From a virus, in the IMG/VR virus record IMGVR_UViG_3300048930_000319, positions 1 to 20,415 of that record: a DNA stretch of 20,415 bases; one strand, given 5' to 3'. Positions 8,037-15,181 of the stretch are shown here, piece by piece. The notes beneath the pieces were generated by a model. The model was given only the letters and a program-made list of their open reading frames with translations. It ran no database searches and was not told the origin of the DNA. Both the position numbers and the translations under genes were made by a program. Positions within the stretch are counted from its first letter, which is position 1, and each line of letters begins with the position of its first letter.

Positions 8037-8561
8037 TCACCTCTTGATGGAGTCCGCCCACATCGCGGCGGCCTCGGGCAGTTCGGCCTCGAAGGCCGGG
8101 TTCATATAAGGGCGGGGTTGAATGTTGACCGTCTTGTCGAGCCGGCTGACGTGCGTTCTCCCGCCGTGCTCAAGCACCATCGGGGCCATCGTCGGTGTGT
8201 TGAGTTTCATGGGACCGATCACCACCGACGCGTTTTCAAAGTCGTAGGCGAAGATGATGAACTTGCGCAGCAGGCCCACCTGCGACAGCGGCGGCTGCCC
8301 GGGTCGCGAGCTGCTCTGCTTGCGTGGTCGCTTGGGCACGGGCTTGCCATAGTGCTTGGCGATGGCCACGCGGGCCTTGAAGCGTTTGCGCTCGTCGTCG
8401 GTCATCTCCTTGAGCGGCTGCACCGGCGATCGCTTGATCGAGGTTTTAGCGCGCTGCCGCACGAACGCGCCAAAACGGCTCAGCGCGTCGCGTTCCTGCT
8501 TGCGCACCGCCTTCATTACGGCATCGCTGTCGAATCGGGCTGTCGCGCGTGCGTTGATCAC
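8037..8561 (-). CDS. HK97 gp10-like head-tail/tail completion protein
   Basis: The 174-residue protein starts at a GTG forming a GTGA overlap with the previous stop and preceded by GGAG at a 9-base spacing. A slightly longer GTG start at 8576 is possible. The sequence is basic: an N-terminal helix (DAVMKAVRKQERDALSRFGAFVRQRAKTSIK), an R/K/P-rich middle (KPVPKRPRKQSSSRPGQPP), a V-V-I-G-P strand, then MVLEHGGRTHV and a final PRPYMNPAFEAELP. The last pattern (EHGG..., R-PYM-x-PA) is typical of gp10/virion morphogenesis-type proteins that join the tail to the head. Position between terminator and tube genes agrees. Confidence 0.75.
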   Translation of the reverse strand: MINARATARFDSDAVMKAVRKQERDALSRFGAFVRQRAKTSIKRSPVQPLKEMTDDERKRFKARVAIAKHYGKPVPKRPRKQSSSRPGQPPLSQVGLLRKFIIFAYDFENASVVIGPMKLNTPTMAPMVLEHGGRTHVSRLDKTVNIQPRPYMNPAFEAELPEAAAMWADSIKR

Positions 8562-8992
8562 TGCACCACACTCCACTTCACGCCGATCACGCTGCTGAAC
8601 ACGTTCATCTGGTCCAGATGCTCATGATCGAACAGCGGCGCGGTCTGACTCTCCCGCCAGGCGACCTGCTTGTTGAGCAGCCGCGTGTGCCGCCAGAACA
8701 CACCCAGTTCGGCGGCGAAGTCAGTGAGTTGCTCCACGCGCGCCTCGTCCTCGGGCTTGCAGCGCTGCTGCACGCCGATGGCGATGGTGATGTCCATCAT
8801 GGAACTGACCCGGTCATGCGGCGAGGTCTTGACCATCTGCGGCACGACAGTGACCGTCAGCTGCTCGAGGTCCTCGACCTTCACCCGCGGGCGCAGCTGC
8901 AGCACGGCGCTGAACGGCAGTGACAGCGACGCCGCCTCGGTGGTCAGAAGCTCGTAGCAGGCCCGCGCGACATGCCAGGGGGTGATGATCAT
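8558..8992 (-). CDS. Tail terminator-like protein
   Basis: The 144-residue protein overlaps its upstream neighbour by an ATGA. It begins with a helix (TPWHVARACYELLTTEA), then has a beta-sheet core (LRPRVKVEDLEQLTVTVVP, MDITIAIGVQQR) and a helix (EARVEQLTDFAAELGVFW), ending in VFSSVIGVKWSVVQ. This order of elements matches small tail terminator/minor tail proteins such as lambda gpU, which cap the tail tube and bind the head. The assignment rests on pattern and synteny; no catalytic motif is expected. Confidence 0.6.
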   Translation of the reverse strand: MIITPWHVARACYELLTTEAASLSLPFSAVLQLRPRVKVEDLEQLTVTVVPQMVKTSPHDRVSSMMDITIAIGVQQRCKPEDEARVEQLTDFAAELGVFWRHTRLLNKQVAWRESQTAPLFDHEHLDQMNVFSSVIGVKWSVVQ

Positions 8993-9240
8993 GATTTTTC
9001 CAGGGCCTTGCGGATCTGGGTCAGTTCCTTGAGCACGTTGTCCAGCCGCTCGCTCATGCGGGCGATCTGGGCGCGATCCGCCTCCAGCAGGCGTATCCGC
9101 AGTTCATGGTCCTTGTGCAGCTCCTCGAGCTGCGTCACCTGCTTCCGCGCCGCGCCCCGCTCGCCGCCGAAGTTCACGGCCACCGCGAGGATGCTCATCA
9201 GCAGGCTCACCGCCGTCAGCACCAGCAATGCGATGGTCAT
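8989..9240 (-). CDS. Membrane-anchored coiled-coil protein (inner-membrane spanin-like)
   Basis: The 83-residue protein starts at an ATG overlapping the hydrolase stop (ATGA). Residues 3-23 (IALLVLTAVSLLMSILAVAV) form one transmembrane helix with no charged residue. Residues 27-83 are a highly charged heptad-like helix (ARKQVTQLEELHKDHELRIRL and so on). An N-terminal anchor with a coiled coil beyond is the topology of Rz-type inner-membrane spanins. The lipoprotein two genes upstream could be its outer-membrane partner. A holin accessory or a general membrane-tethered phage protein are alternatives. Confidence 0.6.
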   Translation of the reverse strand: MTIALLVLTAVSLLMSILAVAVNFGGERGAARKQVTQLEELHKDHELRIRLLEADRAQIARMSERLDNVLKELTQIRKALEKS

Positions 9241-9851
9241 GCCGCCACCTCGCTTGCCCCGTGCACCGCCTGGGCGTTGTCCAGACACATGCGATGCCAC
9301 TGCGGATCGTTGTCCATCGCCTCGTGCGGCCCTGGGCACTGCACCCCCGGTTCAATGTGGGTGAGCTTGGGCCGGTCCGCGACGGGGGTATGGCCCCATG
9401 GCCGATTCCGCCGCTGATACGTCCAGCTCACCTTCCGCACATTGCGGGGGATGTCGATCGTCGGGAAGCGGGTGAGGCTCAGCGGATTGGCTGGCAGCCA
9501 CGTCGGCAGCCACGGCGAGCGGTACACCGGGTCGGCCAGGATCGCGTGTTCCACCTGCAGGCCATGTTCACGCAGGTGTTTGGCGAGCTGCACGAAGCCC
9601 CAGCCCGCGCCCCACGAGTAGGCGTAGACGAACAATCGCGGCTGCTCGGCCGGACCCGCGACCATGCGCATCAGCGCCGCCACGTCCTTCCAGTTCGAGT
9701 CCCACGTCCAGATGTTCACCGTCGTGCGTTTACTCGCATACGTGCGCATCTTCGCCCAAAGCTCGACGACACCATTCCCCCCGGATCCCCCGGATGGGCC
9801 GGACGCGATGGTCTGCTGGAACCCCGAGATGAGCACATGCTGCACGATCAC
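9237..9851 (-). CDS. Alpha/beta-hydrolase fold esterase/lipase-like protein
   Basis: The GTG at 9851 forms a GTGA overlap with the lipoprotein stop, with GGAGG 7 bases upstream; the frame further upstream is a shadow of the lipoprotein gene. The 204-residue product opens with a strand (VIVQHVLISGF). It has a nucleophile elbow FVYAYSWGAG (A-Y-S-W-G, the GxSxG motif with its first Gly replaced by Ala; Ser79), a candidate acid in ILADPVY (Asp107), and a candidate His in GPHEAMDND (His176), with His165 as the alternative. A Gly/Ser linker at residues 16-27 is encoded by short G/C repeats. No signal peptide is seen. A phage esterase could act on envelope lipids, like mycobacteriophage LysB in principle, but the substrate is unknown. 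Confidence 0.65.
   Translation of the reverse strand: MIVQHVLISGFQQTIASGPSGGSGGNGVVELWAKMRTYASKRTTVNIWTWDSNWKDVAALMRMVAGPAEQPRLFVYAYSWGAGWGFVQLAKHLREHGLQVEHAILADPVYRSPWLPTWLPANPLSLTRFPTIDIPRNVRKVSWTYQRRNRPWGHTPVADRPKLTHIEPGVQCPGPHEAMDNDPQWHRMCLDNAQAVHGASEVAA
9774..9802. repeat. In-frame double CCCCCGGAT repeat in the hydrolase gene
   Basis: Two near-identical units (CCCCCCGGAT and CCCCCGGAT) followed by a partial one lie inside the hydrolase gene. In its reading frame they encode the GPSGGSGGN linker between the first strand and the rest of the fold. Confidence 0.55.
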
Positions 9852-10108
9852 TTCGCCGCCTCCATGACCGCCCGGACCAGTTCGATCGCCTTGGCCTGCT
9901 CGCTGGTGTAGCCCTTGAGCTTCACCGTCGTGCCGTCGGGGGTGGACGCGTCGAAGCCTTCGATGCCGGTATCGGTCAGCCCGCGCATGATCAGCACCCG
10001 CCGCGTCTCGTCCTGATAGTCCACGACCACGCAGCCGGACAGAGCCAGCACGAGGAAGAGAACCCACGCGGCGAGCAGGAGTTTGTGAAGCAGGCTTCCG
10101 GGGGGCAT
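9848..10108 (-). CDS. Small lipoprotein (outer-membrane spanin candidate)
   Basis: The 86-residue product starts at an ATG with a perfect GGAGG 5 bases upstream. An in-frame ATG at 10120 touches the previous stop (TAATG) but has a weaker context. Residues 6-25 are a lipoprotein signal, with a hydrophobic core (LLLAAWVLFLVLALSG) ending in the lipobox L-S-G-C with Cys26. The mature part is about 61 residues, mixed strand/helix, ending in an E-L-V-R-A-V-M-E-A-A-K helix. A small phage lipoprotein next to a membrane coiled-coil gene suggests an o-spanin, but it is not Pro-rich as lambda Rz1 is. Codons 2-5 overlap a short G/C repeat copy. Confidence 0.65.
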   Translation of the reverse strand: MPPGSLLHKLLLAAWVLFLVLALSGCVVVDYQDETRRVLIMRGLTDTGIEGFDASTPDGTTVKLKGYTSEQAKAIELVRAVMEAAK

Positions 10109-10119
10109 GGTGGCCTCCA

Positions 10120-10497
10120 TTACGTCACGTCGCCGACGTACCGCGTGTAAATGCGGTAACGCCGGTTGTAGGGATCACTGAACCGCCAGATCTCCTCGCC
10201 GACCTGCGTCACCTCGTGGCGCTGGGTCCGGCCGTGGAGCGTCATCTCGATCACATCGCCGATCGCCGGTTCGGTGCGCTGGCCACCGAGCACCAGGGCG
10301 TCCACCGCGATCAGGTAATCGCGCACGGCGCTGTCGATCAGGGCACCGGTCGAATCGCTCTGCTCGGTGCCCGTCGACGCGGGTGTGACCAGCACACTGA
10401 CCGACTGGCTCTCGCGCCGGTACGTCGCCAGCGAGGCCAGGTGTTTGAGGCGCTGGTCTTCAAGCCATGCCGCGCCTTGTGCGAGCCGATCCGCCAT
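10120..10497 (-). CDS. Head completion / head-tail adaptor candidate, 125 aa
   Basis: The ATG has GGAG with a 6-base spacer. The protein starts with a helix (RLAQGAAWLEDQRLKHLASLATYRR), then a beta-rich domain (VSVLVTPAS, DYLIAVDALVLGGQ, GDVIEMTLHGRTQRHEVTQ) and ends in FSDPYNRRYRIYTRYVG. The combination of G-x-x-G-D-x-I-E and a tyrosine-rich last strand is common in small phage head closure proteins. I cannot name the family. It lies between the capsid protein genes and the lipoprotein, and its TAA shares a base with the next in-frame ATG. Confidence 0.65.
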   Translation of the reverse strand: MADRLAQGAAWLEDQRLKHLASLATYRRESQSVSVLVTPASTGTEQSDSTGALIDSAVRDYLIAVDALVLGGQRTEPAIGDVIEMTLHGRTQRHEVTQVGEEIWRFSDPYNRRYRIYTRYVGDVT

Positions 10498-10535
10498 GGG
10501 TCACTCCGGTACCGGGTCCACGCCACCGCCGGTCA

Positions 10536-10901
10536 TCACGGGCCGGTCGGAATTAACAACATCCGCACGTGCGTGGCTGCCGTGCCGGCGTCCGCCAGGG
10601 CGTAACCACTAAAACTGTTGTCCGTGGCGGTCTTGGTGAACGCGCCCGAGTCGGCCGTGCCGTCGACGGGGTCACCGTCGGCGTCGAAGTACAGCGCGTC
10701 GCCCGCGCTGACGTCGCTGGCGTCTTTCTCGACGTCGTAGACGCCGCCGACGCTCAGCGCGCCAAGCTGGCCCGCGGGGATGTCGTTGTGGGCGATGCAC
10801 ACCAGCCCGCCAATGACGATCACATCGCCGGCCGACACGTCGGCGACGGGGGTGTGGTCGATCATCTGACCGGGATGACGGAACGTTGCTTTGAAGCTCA
10901 T
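10536..10901 (-). CDS. Capsid-associated DUF2190-like protein
   Basis: The 121-residue protein starts at MSFKATF with GGAG 8 bases upstream; the longer frame from 10949 has no such signal. Motifs are FRHPGQMIDHTP, SAGDVIVIGGLVCIAHNDIPAGQLGALSVGGVYDV, SAGDALYFDADGD and a final ATHVRMLL. G-D-V-V followed by A-x-G-x-x-G-x-x-x-x-G-V-x-x-V and V-x-x-G-x-x-L-Y-x-D is the signature of the DUF2190 family, small beta-barrel proteins encoded next to the major capsid gene and thought to decorate or stabilise the shell. The close position behind the capsid gene supports this. Confidence 0.8.
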   Translation of the reverse strand: MSFKATFRHPGQMIDHTPVADVSAGDVIVIGGLVCIAHNDIPAGQLGALSVGGVYDVEKDASDVSAGDALYFDADGDPVDGTADSGAFTKTATDNSFSGYALADAGTAATHVRMLLIPTGP

Positions 10902-10995
10902 GACCAGTTCTCCAGTTGCTGAGGGGGTACCCCCGGAAGTTGGGACCATGCACTACGGACGCGCCCATCCGGGGCTTCCGGGGGAATTCCGGGGG
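10902..10995. repeat. Intergenic cluster of short G/C repeats behind the capsid gene
   Basis: This 94-base gap has a perfect palindrome GGGGGTACCCCC (10923-10934) running into CCCCCGGAAG, and at 10968-10995 three successive cores (CCGGGGCTTCCGGGGG then AATTCCGGGGG). The last one touches the capsid gene stop codon (complement of 10996-10998). No gene is visible here. Confidence 0.65.
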
Positions 10996-13290
10996 TTACG
11001 CCTCGCCCTTGCTCTTCACGCCCGCGCGCTTCTCGTGCATGGCCACGCCGAAGTCGAAGTAGCCGCGGAACTGCGTGCCCAGCGTCTTGAAGTCGGTGTC
11101 GGCGCTTTCGATGGTGGGCACCTTGCGGCCGCGCAGGTACGCGACCTGGATCGCCGCCAGCACGCCCGGATCGGCCATCAGCCACCACGCCTTGTTGCTC
11201 GCCCCCGGCAGGTTGAAGTTGGGCGACAGCCAGGGCGCGACCACAGGCTTGTAAAGGCCCTTGTGCGGGTTGTCGGTCGGCTTGGGCTTGTTGGCCGTGG
11301 TCGTCTCGTTGACCGTGGTCGACGAATAGATCGTGTCGGCGGTCACCTTCAGGGCCGGGCTGACCAGCAGCTTCGCCGGCGGCACGCTGATCGGATCGCC
11401 GTTGTCGTCCTTGAGCTCCCAGAACTTGGCCACCACCGCCGTCAGCGCCTCGATCGACAGCGCGGTGTCCGCACCCTCGACATAGTTGCCGTTGTCGTCG
11501 TGCCAGAAGCTGCCGGGGTTGCTCAGCCACAGCTTGAAGACCGTCTTCTGCAGGTTGATGCCCGCCATGCGGCCGATCACCGCGTTGACCTGGTTAAACG
11601 CACTGAGGTCGTCGTTGATCTGCATCACCCGCGTCAGCGTCAGCAGCGCGCCCACCGTCTTGACCTGGTTGGCGTAATCCGCTTCCTGCAGGCCCACGTG
11701 CTTGAGCTCGCCGTCCGAGCCGACCTCGGTGAACTCGCCCTTGCCGGTGAGGCGGAACATCTTGAACTGCTTGAAGTCCGTGGCCGTCACATCGGCGGCG
11801 ATCTGCGGCACCACGCTCTCGACGGCGGTAAACGCATTGAGCAGCACCTTGTTGGCCAGGTTGCTCAGGATGCCGGTGAGACTGATCGTCGAGAAGCCGC
11901 TGGCGGCCCGCAGCACCTGGTCGGCCTCGTACGCCGCGCGGATGAAGTCGTTGCTCTTGCGATCGCCCGCGTAGTGCATGCCCGCGGCGCGGATGCACAT
12001 GTCCATGAGCATGTGCAGGCCCGCATGGCGGTAGGTGCTCGACGCGGCCAGGTTCATCACCTGCTCGCGCTCGCCCGCGGGCAGGCTCGCCGCCACGCGA
12101 TCCTCGGCGATGCCCGAGCCCATGCTCAGCGACGCCTCAAGCACCCGCCCGAGCTGAGCCGGGGGCACACCCGGCACGATGGCACCGGGCGAGGACGCCC
12201 GGCTCATGCGCATGGCGTGCAGTTCCGTCTTGTCGCGGTCCCAGCCCTCGCGAATGGCCCGAGCCTCGAGCGGCTCGTCGGAGCCGCCGTCGGTCTTGAC
12301 CGTGGGATTGCGGAACTGCGCGCAGATCTGGCGAATCTCGCTGACCCGCGTCGATTCGGCAGCGAGTTGCTGCCGGTAGGAAGCGACGAGATCGGGATCG
12401 TCGGCACCAGGAGCGGACGCGCCCGTGCGCCCGCCCGACGCGTTGACATTCTGATTGCCCGCGGGCTGCGTGGGCGCACCTCCGCTGCCTTCGCGCTGCG
12501 CGGTGGTCGTGCCGCCGCCCTGGCTGGAATTCCCTGGGCTTCCGGGGGTTCCGGGGGTTCCGGGGGTTCCGGGGGCGTCGTACATTGCCTTGAGGCTGGT
12601 GCGCTGCGCGTCGGTGAGGGTGGCCGGATCAAAGCCCTTGGCGGTCAGCCATTGTTCGAAGGTCATGGCGTCGTTCTCCTGTGTCTGTGCGGTATTGGCG
12701 GACGCGGCAACGCTGGCCGAGGTCTGTCCGTCCGCTCCGATGGCGGTGAAGCTGATTTCCTTAAGGGTGGCGTCGCGGGCGATGATCAGCGGGCCGCTGA
12801 CCTGGCGGCCGTTGACGGTCGCGGTCTTGCCCGCTTCGAGGAACTCACGGCGGTGGATGCTCGCGCCGATCGAGGCCTGCCACTTGAAGCCGTTCTTCGC
12901 ATGGGCCACCACGTCGGCCGCGTCCCCGCTGTCGCCGGTGATGATGCCGCCGACGTTGACGCCCTTGGCGCTGATGGCGATGTCGTTGGCCTGCCCCACC
13001 ACGCGGTTGCGGTCATGGTCGCGCAGGATCGGCAGTGTCTTGCCCGAAGCGCGCAAGCCCGACAGGTCCACGATCACCGGGTAGTAAAAACCCTCGACGT
13101 TCATGGGCGCGCCGGTGTAACCGGCGATCATGAACGAGGGGCGCTTGGCGGGCTGTCCCTCACTTCCGGGGGCGGCGGCCGTGATGTTCACTTCGGCGGT
13201 CAGTTCCAGCGCGTTGGGCTGCTGGGTGCTGGGCGGCGTCGACGGAGCGCTGGCGCGCAGCCAGGTTGGGATGAGATCACTGATCTTCAC
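10996..13290 (-). CDS. Prohead protease - scaffold - major capsid polyprotein fusion
   Basis: The start is a GTG at 13290 with GAGGAGG about 6 bases upstream, giving 764 residues; the portal gene overlaps by 14 bases. Residues 50-200 form a prohead protease-like domain (S78/U35 type) with candidate catalytic His92 in LPILRDHDR and Ser140 in KWQASIGAS. Residues 205-430 are a hydrophilic scaffold-like part that includes a GTP-tripeptide linker (240-250). From about 430 to the end is the major capsid domain (GMHYAGDRKSNDFIRAAYEAD, then helices and strands, ending FRGYFDFGVAMHEKRAG), similar in general pattern to Mu-like head subunits. The protease would remove the scaffold in cis during maturation. 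The TAA is followed directly by a CCCCCGGAAT repeat. Confidence 0.85.
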   Translation of the reverse strand: MKISDLIPTWLRASAPSTPPSTQQPNALELTAEVNITAAAPGSEGQPAKRPSFMIAGYTGAPMNVEGFYYPVIVDLSGLRASGKTLPILRDHDRNRVVGQANDIAISAKGVNVGGIITGDSGDAADVVAHAKNGFKWQASIGASIHRREFLEAGKTATVNGRQVSGPLIIARDATLKEISFTAIGADGQTSASVAASANTAQTQENDAMTFEQWLTAKGFDPATLTDAQRTSLKAMYDAPGTPGTPGTPGSPGNSSQGGGTTTAQREGSGGAPTQPAGNQNVNASGGRTGASAPGADDPDLVASYRQQLAAESTRVSEIRQICAQFRNPTVKTDGGSDEPLEARAIREGWDRDKTELHAMRMSRASSPGAIVPGVPPAQLGRVLEASLSMGSGIAEDRVAASLPAGEREQVMNLAASSTYRHAGLHMLMDMCIRAAGMHYAGDRKSNDFIRAAYEADQVLRAASGFSTISLTGILSNLANKVLLNAFTAVESVVPQIAADVTATDFKQFKMFRLTGKGEFTEVGSDGELKHVGLQEADYANQVKTVGALLTLTRVMQINDDLSAFNQVNAVIGRMAGINLQKTVFKLWLSNPGSFWHDDNGNYVEGADTALSIEALTAVVAKFWELKDDNGDPISVPPAKLLVSPALKVTADTIYSSTTVNETTTANKPKPTDNPHKGLYKPVVAPWLSPNFNLPGASNKAWWLMADPGVLAAIQVAYLRGRKVPTIESADTDFKTLGTQFRGYFDFGVAMHEKRAGVKSKGEA
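12540..12575. repeat. Four perfect tandem TTCCGGGGG 9-mers (G-quadruplex motif) in the capsid gene
   Basis: Four identical 9-base units lie end to end on the plus strand. On the coding (minus) strand they read CCCCCGGAA and encode Gly-Thr-Pro tripeptides in the linker between scaffold parts of the capsid polyprotein. The plus strand has four G5 runs separated by 4-base loops, which meets the usual G-quadruplex consensus. A fifth, diverged unit continues to the left (12530-12539). Confidence 0.85.
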
Positions 13291-14806
13291 TGTCGTCCTC
13301 CTCTTTGTCTTCTGGTGCGCCACGTCCTGGCGCGGCGGCACTTTCGGGGTCGGGTAGGGCGAACAGTTGATCGCGCATGGCCTTCTGGAGTTCCTCGAAG
13401 GTCATGCCCAGTTCCTTGGCGCGCTGCTGCAGTTGCTCTTCCCAGTCCTCGCCCTCGCGGCCGTACTCCTTGGCCAGCGTCGTGGTCAGCGACTTCAGCT
13501 GCGTCTCCTGCCGGCCCGCTTCACGCGGATCAAGCAGGCCCATGCCGTCCCACGTCCACGCCACAGGCGGGACGACGTCGCGGCCAGGCGATGGTGGGAG
13601 ATAGCCCGGGATCAGGCGTGCCTCGGCGTACCACCGCGCGAAGTCGATGTCGCAGATGCTCTCTTCGAAGAGGTCCTGGCAGATGTTGACATGTCGCATG
13701 AAGCCGATGATGTCCAGCTTGCCCGAGGCGAAGTTGTAGCCGCTGAAGTCCGCACCCGCGATGCCCTTGGGCATCTCAAAGCCACGCGCCATCTCGCTGA
13801 TGATGTTCTTCTTGAACATGTCATACGTGGTGGTCGGCTGCTCGGCCTTGACCTGCCGGAAGTCATAGCCCTCGGGCAGCGTCAGCATCTCGCGTCGCCG
13901 CACCGGGAAGCTTTCCAGCGGATCGTGCGCCGCCGGCTGGTCGGGAATCCACGTCGTGGTCAGCAGGCCCGCGATGTCGGCGGCGGTTTCCGCGGCGGCA
14001 AGCACCGCCAGCGTGTAACGGCGAAGCTGGGCGAACAGCGGCAGGCCGGGGGTAAACAGCGACACGCCCCGACGCTGGCCCGGCCGCTCCACGCGGAACA
14101 GGTGCCGCATCTGCTCGGCGGGCACGGTGTCGTAATCGTTCGGCAATGCGCCCGCATACAGCGCGCCGGGATGCACCTTCAGCACGTGGTACGCCATGGG
14201 GTCGCCCCAGTCGTCGTACACGATGCCGTCGGTGGGCTGCACATCCAGCCGCTGGATCGGCGTGTCGATCTGATCGCACTCGATCGGCGTCAGATTCAGC
14301 TTCACCGCATCGCGGATGTTGGGATTGTTCGTCTCGCGGGCGAAGGACTCGCCATCGACCACCCACGCAAAGCCCATGGTCCAGAGCTTCGTCGTCCACT
14401 TGATCGCCCGGCTCCACCGCCGGAATTGGGCCTCCACGGCGCGGTTGTATTGCCGATTCTCGGTGAGGACCTGCAGTGTCGGCCCGGTGCCGACGATGTA
14501 GTTCGTCAGCGTCTGGGCGATGCCCTTCGCATACGTGTTGCTGCCCACCTCATAGCGGCAGCGCTCGCGGATGATCTTGCGCACCTCCGGCCGCAGCGCC
14601 GCCTGGGCGCTGAGCGAATCCGCCCAGCGCCAATGCTCGGCATTCTCCGCCGTCGTCTGCGCCGCGTCATACGACCCCCGGATTTGGCGAGAAGGGGCAG
14701 CGGAGCTTCCGGGGGCACTTCCGGGGGCGGGCTTGGACGTGCGCGCGTTGTGCGGGCGCAGCGTGCCCTCGGGCATGGTCAGCACATCGATGAGCATGCT
14801 CGTCAT
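13277..14806 (-). CDS. Portal protein (lambda-type)
   Basis: The 509-residue protein starts at an ATG in an ATGA overlap with the preceding gene. Residues 27-40 are a Pro/Gly/Ser linker built from two short G/C repeats. The body (about 45-470) has portal features: RPEVRKIIRERCRYEVGSNTY, YIVGTGP, AQFRRWS, GESFAR, LTPIECDQIDTP, YHVLKVHPG, VPAEQMRHLFRVERPGQRRGVS, then the long helix and MARGFEMPKGIAGADFSGYNFASG. The last pattern (GF..PK..GADFS..NYS.. in the family) is typical of lambda gpB/phage portal family 2. It forms the dodecameric channel through which terminase moves DNA. The acidic end (EDKEEDDSEDQ) covers the ribosome binding site of the capsid gene. Confidence 0.93.
   Translation of the reverse strand: MTSMLIDVLTMPEGTLRPHNARTSKPAPGSAPGSSAAPSRQIRGSYDAAQTTAENAEHWRWADSLSAQAALRPEVRKIIRERCRYEVGSNTYAKGIAQTLTNYIVGTGPTLQVLTENRQYNRAVEAQFRRWSRAIKWTTKLWTMGFAWVVDGESFARETNNPNIRDAVKLNLTPIECDQIDTPIQRLDVQPTDGIVYDDWGDPMAYHVLKVHPGALYAGALPNDYDTVPAEQMRHLFRVERPGQRRGVSLFTPGLPLFAQLRRYTLAVLAAAETAADIAGLLTTTWIPDQPAAHDPLESFPVRRREMLTLPEGYDFRQVKAEQPTTTYDMFKKNIISEMARGFEMPKGIAGADFSGYNFASGKLDIIGFMRHVNICQDLFEESICDIDFARWYAEARLIPGYLPPSPGRDVVPPVAWTWDGMGLLDPREAGRQETQLKSLTTTLAKEYGREGEDWEEQLQQRAKELGMTFEELQKAMRDQLFALPDPESAAAPGRGAPEDKEEDDSEDQ
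14687..14728. repeat. CTTCCGGGGGCA pair and CCCCCGGAT copy in the portal gene
   Basis: Two 12-base-spaced copies of CTTCCGGGGGC (14706-14728) encode A-P-G-S-A-P-G-S in the portal linker. A third, inverted copy (ACCCCCGGAT, near 14692) follows 13 bases downstream in the gene. Confidence 0.6.
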
Positions 14807-14994
14807 ACCGCACCCCCGGGCGTGATCTTCGTGCGGCGGACGTTGGCCAGCGGCGAGCCGGCCTGCTGCTTGAGGTACTTGGCGGCCGCGATCTGATCCT
14901 TCAGCGAATGCTGACGGACGCGCACGCTGTCACTCTCGACCTCGGCCGGGCCTTGAGCATTCTCGATGAGCGTGTTCTTCAGATCTTCAGCCAT
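14803..14994 (-). CDS. Head-to-tail joining protein, gpW-like position
   Basis: The 63-residue protein starts at the ATG at 14994, with GGAG about 12 bases upstream; an in-frame TTG at 15006 is the alternative. It is helical in look: AEDLKNTLIENAQGP, then VRVRQHSLKDQIAAAKYLKQQAG, ending KITPGGAV. A short protein with a 'V-x-x-x-S-x-x-D-x-I-x-x-x-x-Y-L' core between terminase and portal is the arrangement of lambda W, which plugs the portal before tail joining. The length (lambda W is 68 residues) fits. Assignment rests on size and context more than on a strict motif. Confidence 0.6.
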   Translation of the reverse strand: MAEDLKNTLIENAQGPAEVESDSVRVRQHSLKDQIAAAKYLKQQAGSPLANVRRTKITPGGAV

Positions 14995-15130
14995 GCGTGA
15001 CAGCAACTCCGAGTTCTGAGCGTCGTCGTGTTGTGTGCGACTACGGCCAGATATGCCGGAGGGCGTCCGCGTTATCGGGGAGATGTGGGATTTTGCGCGA
15101 GATGGGCTATTTCATTCGATATCTATAGGT

Positions 15131-15165
15131 TCCCCCCCGGAATTCCCCACGGAATTCCCCACGGA
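15131..15165. repeat. Tandem GGAATTCCCCAC units with a CCCCCCCGG core in a 187-base gap
   Basis: Two perfect 12-base copies of GGAATTCCCCAC (15139-15150 and 15151-15162) follow a CCCCCCCGG run. The gap 14995-15181 also holds an AT-rich patch near 15100-15128 (contains TATAGATATC on the minus strand) that could contain a promoter element, but I see no convincing -35 box. Confidence 0.6.
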
Positions 15166-15181
15166 TGTTCCTCTGCACCAC

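Noticed and set aside
10891-13689. 932-codon open frame on the plus strand
   Set aside because: It is antisense to the capsid polyprotein and part of the portal. Its composition is low-complexity and it crosses two real gene boundaries.
13367-14896. 509-codon open frame on the plus strand
   Set aside because: It is antisense to the portal gene, which has strong family motifs on the minus strand.
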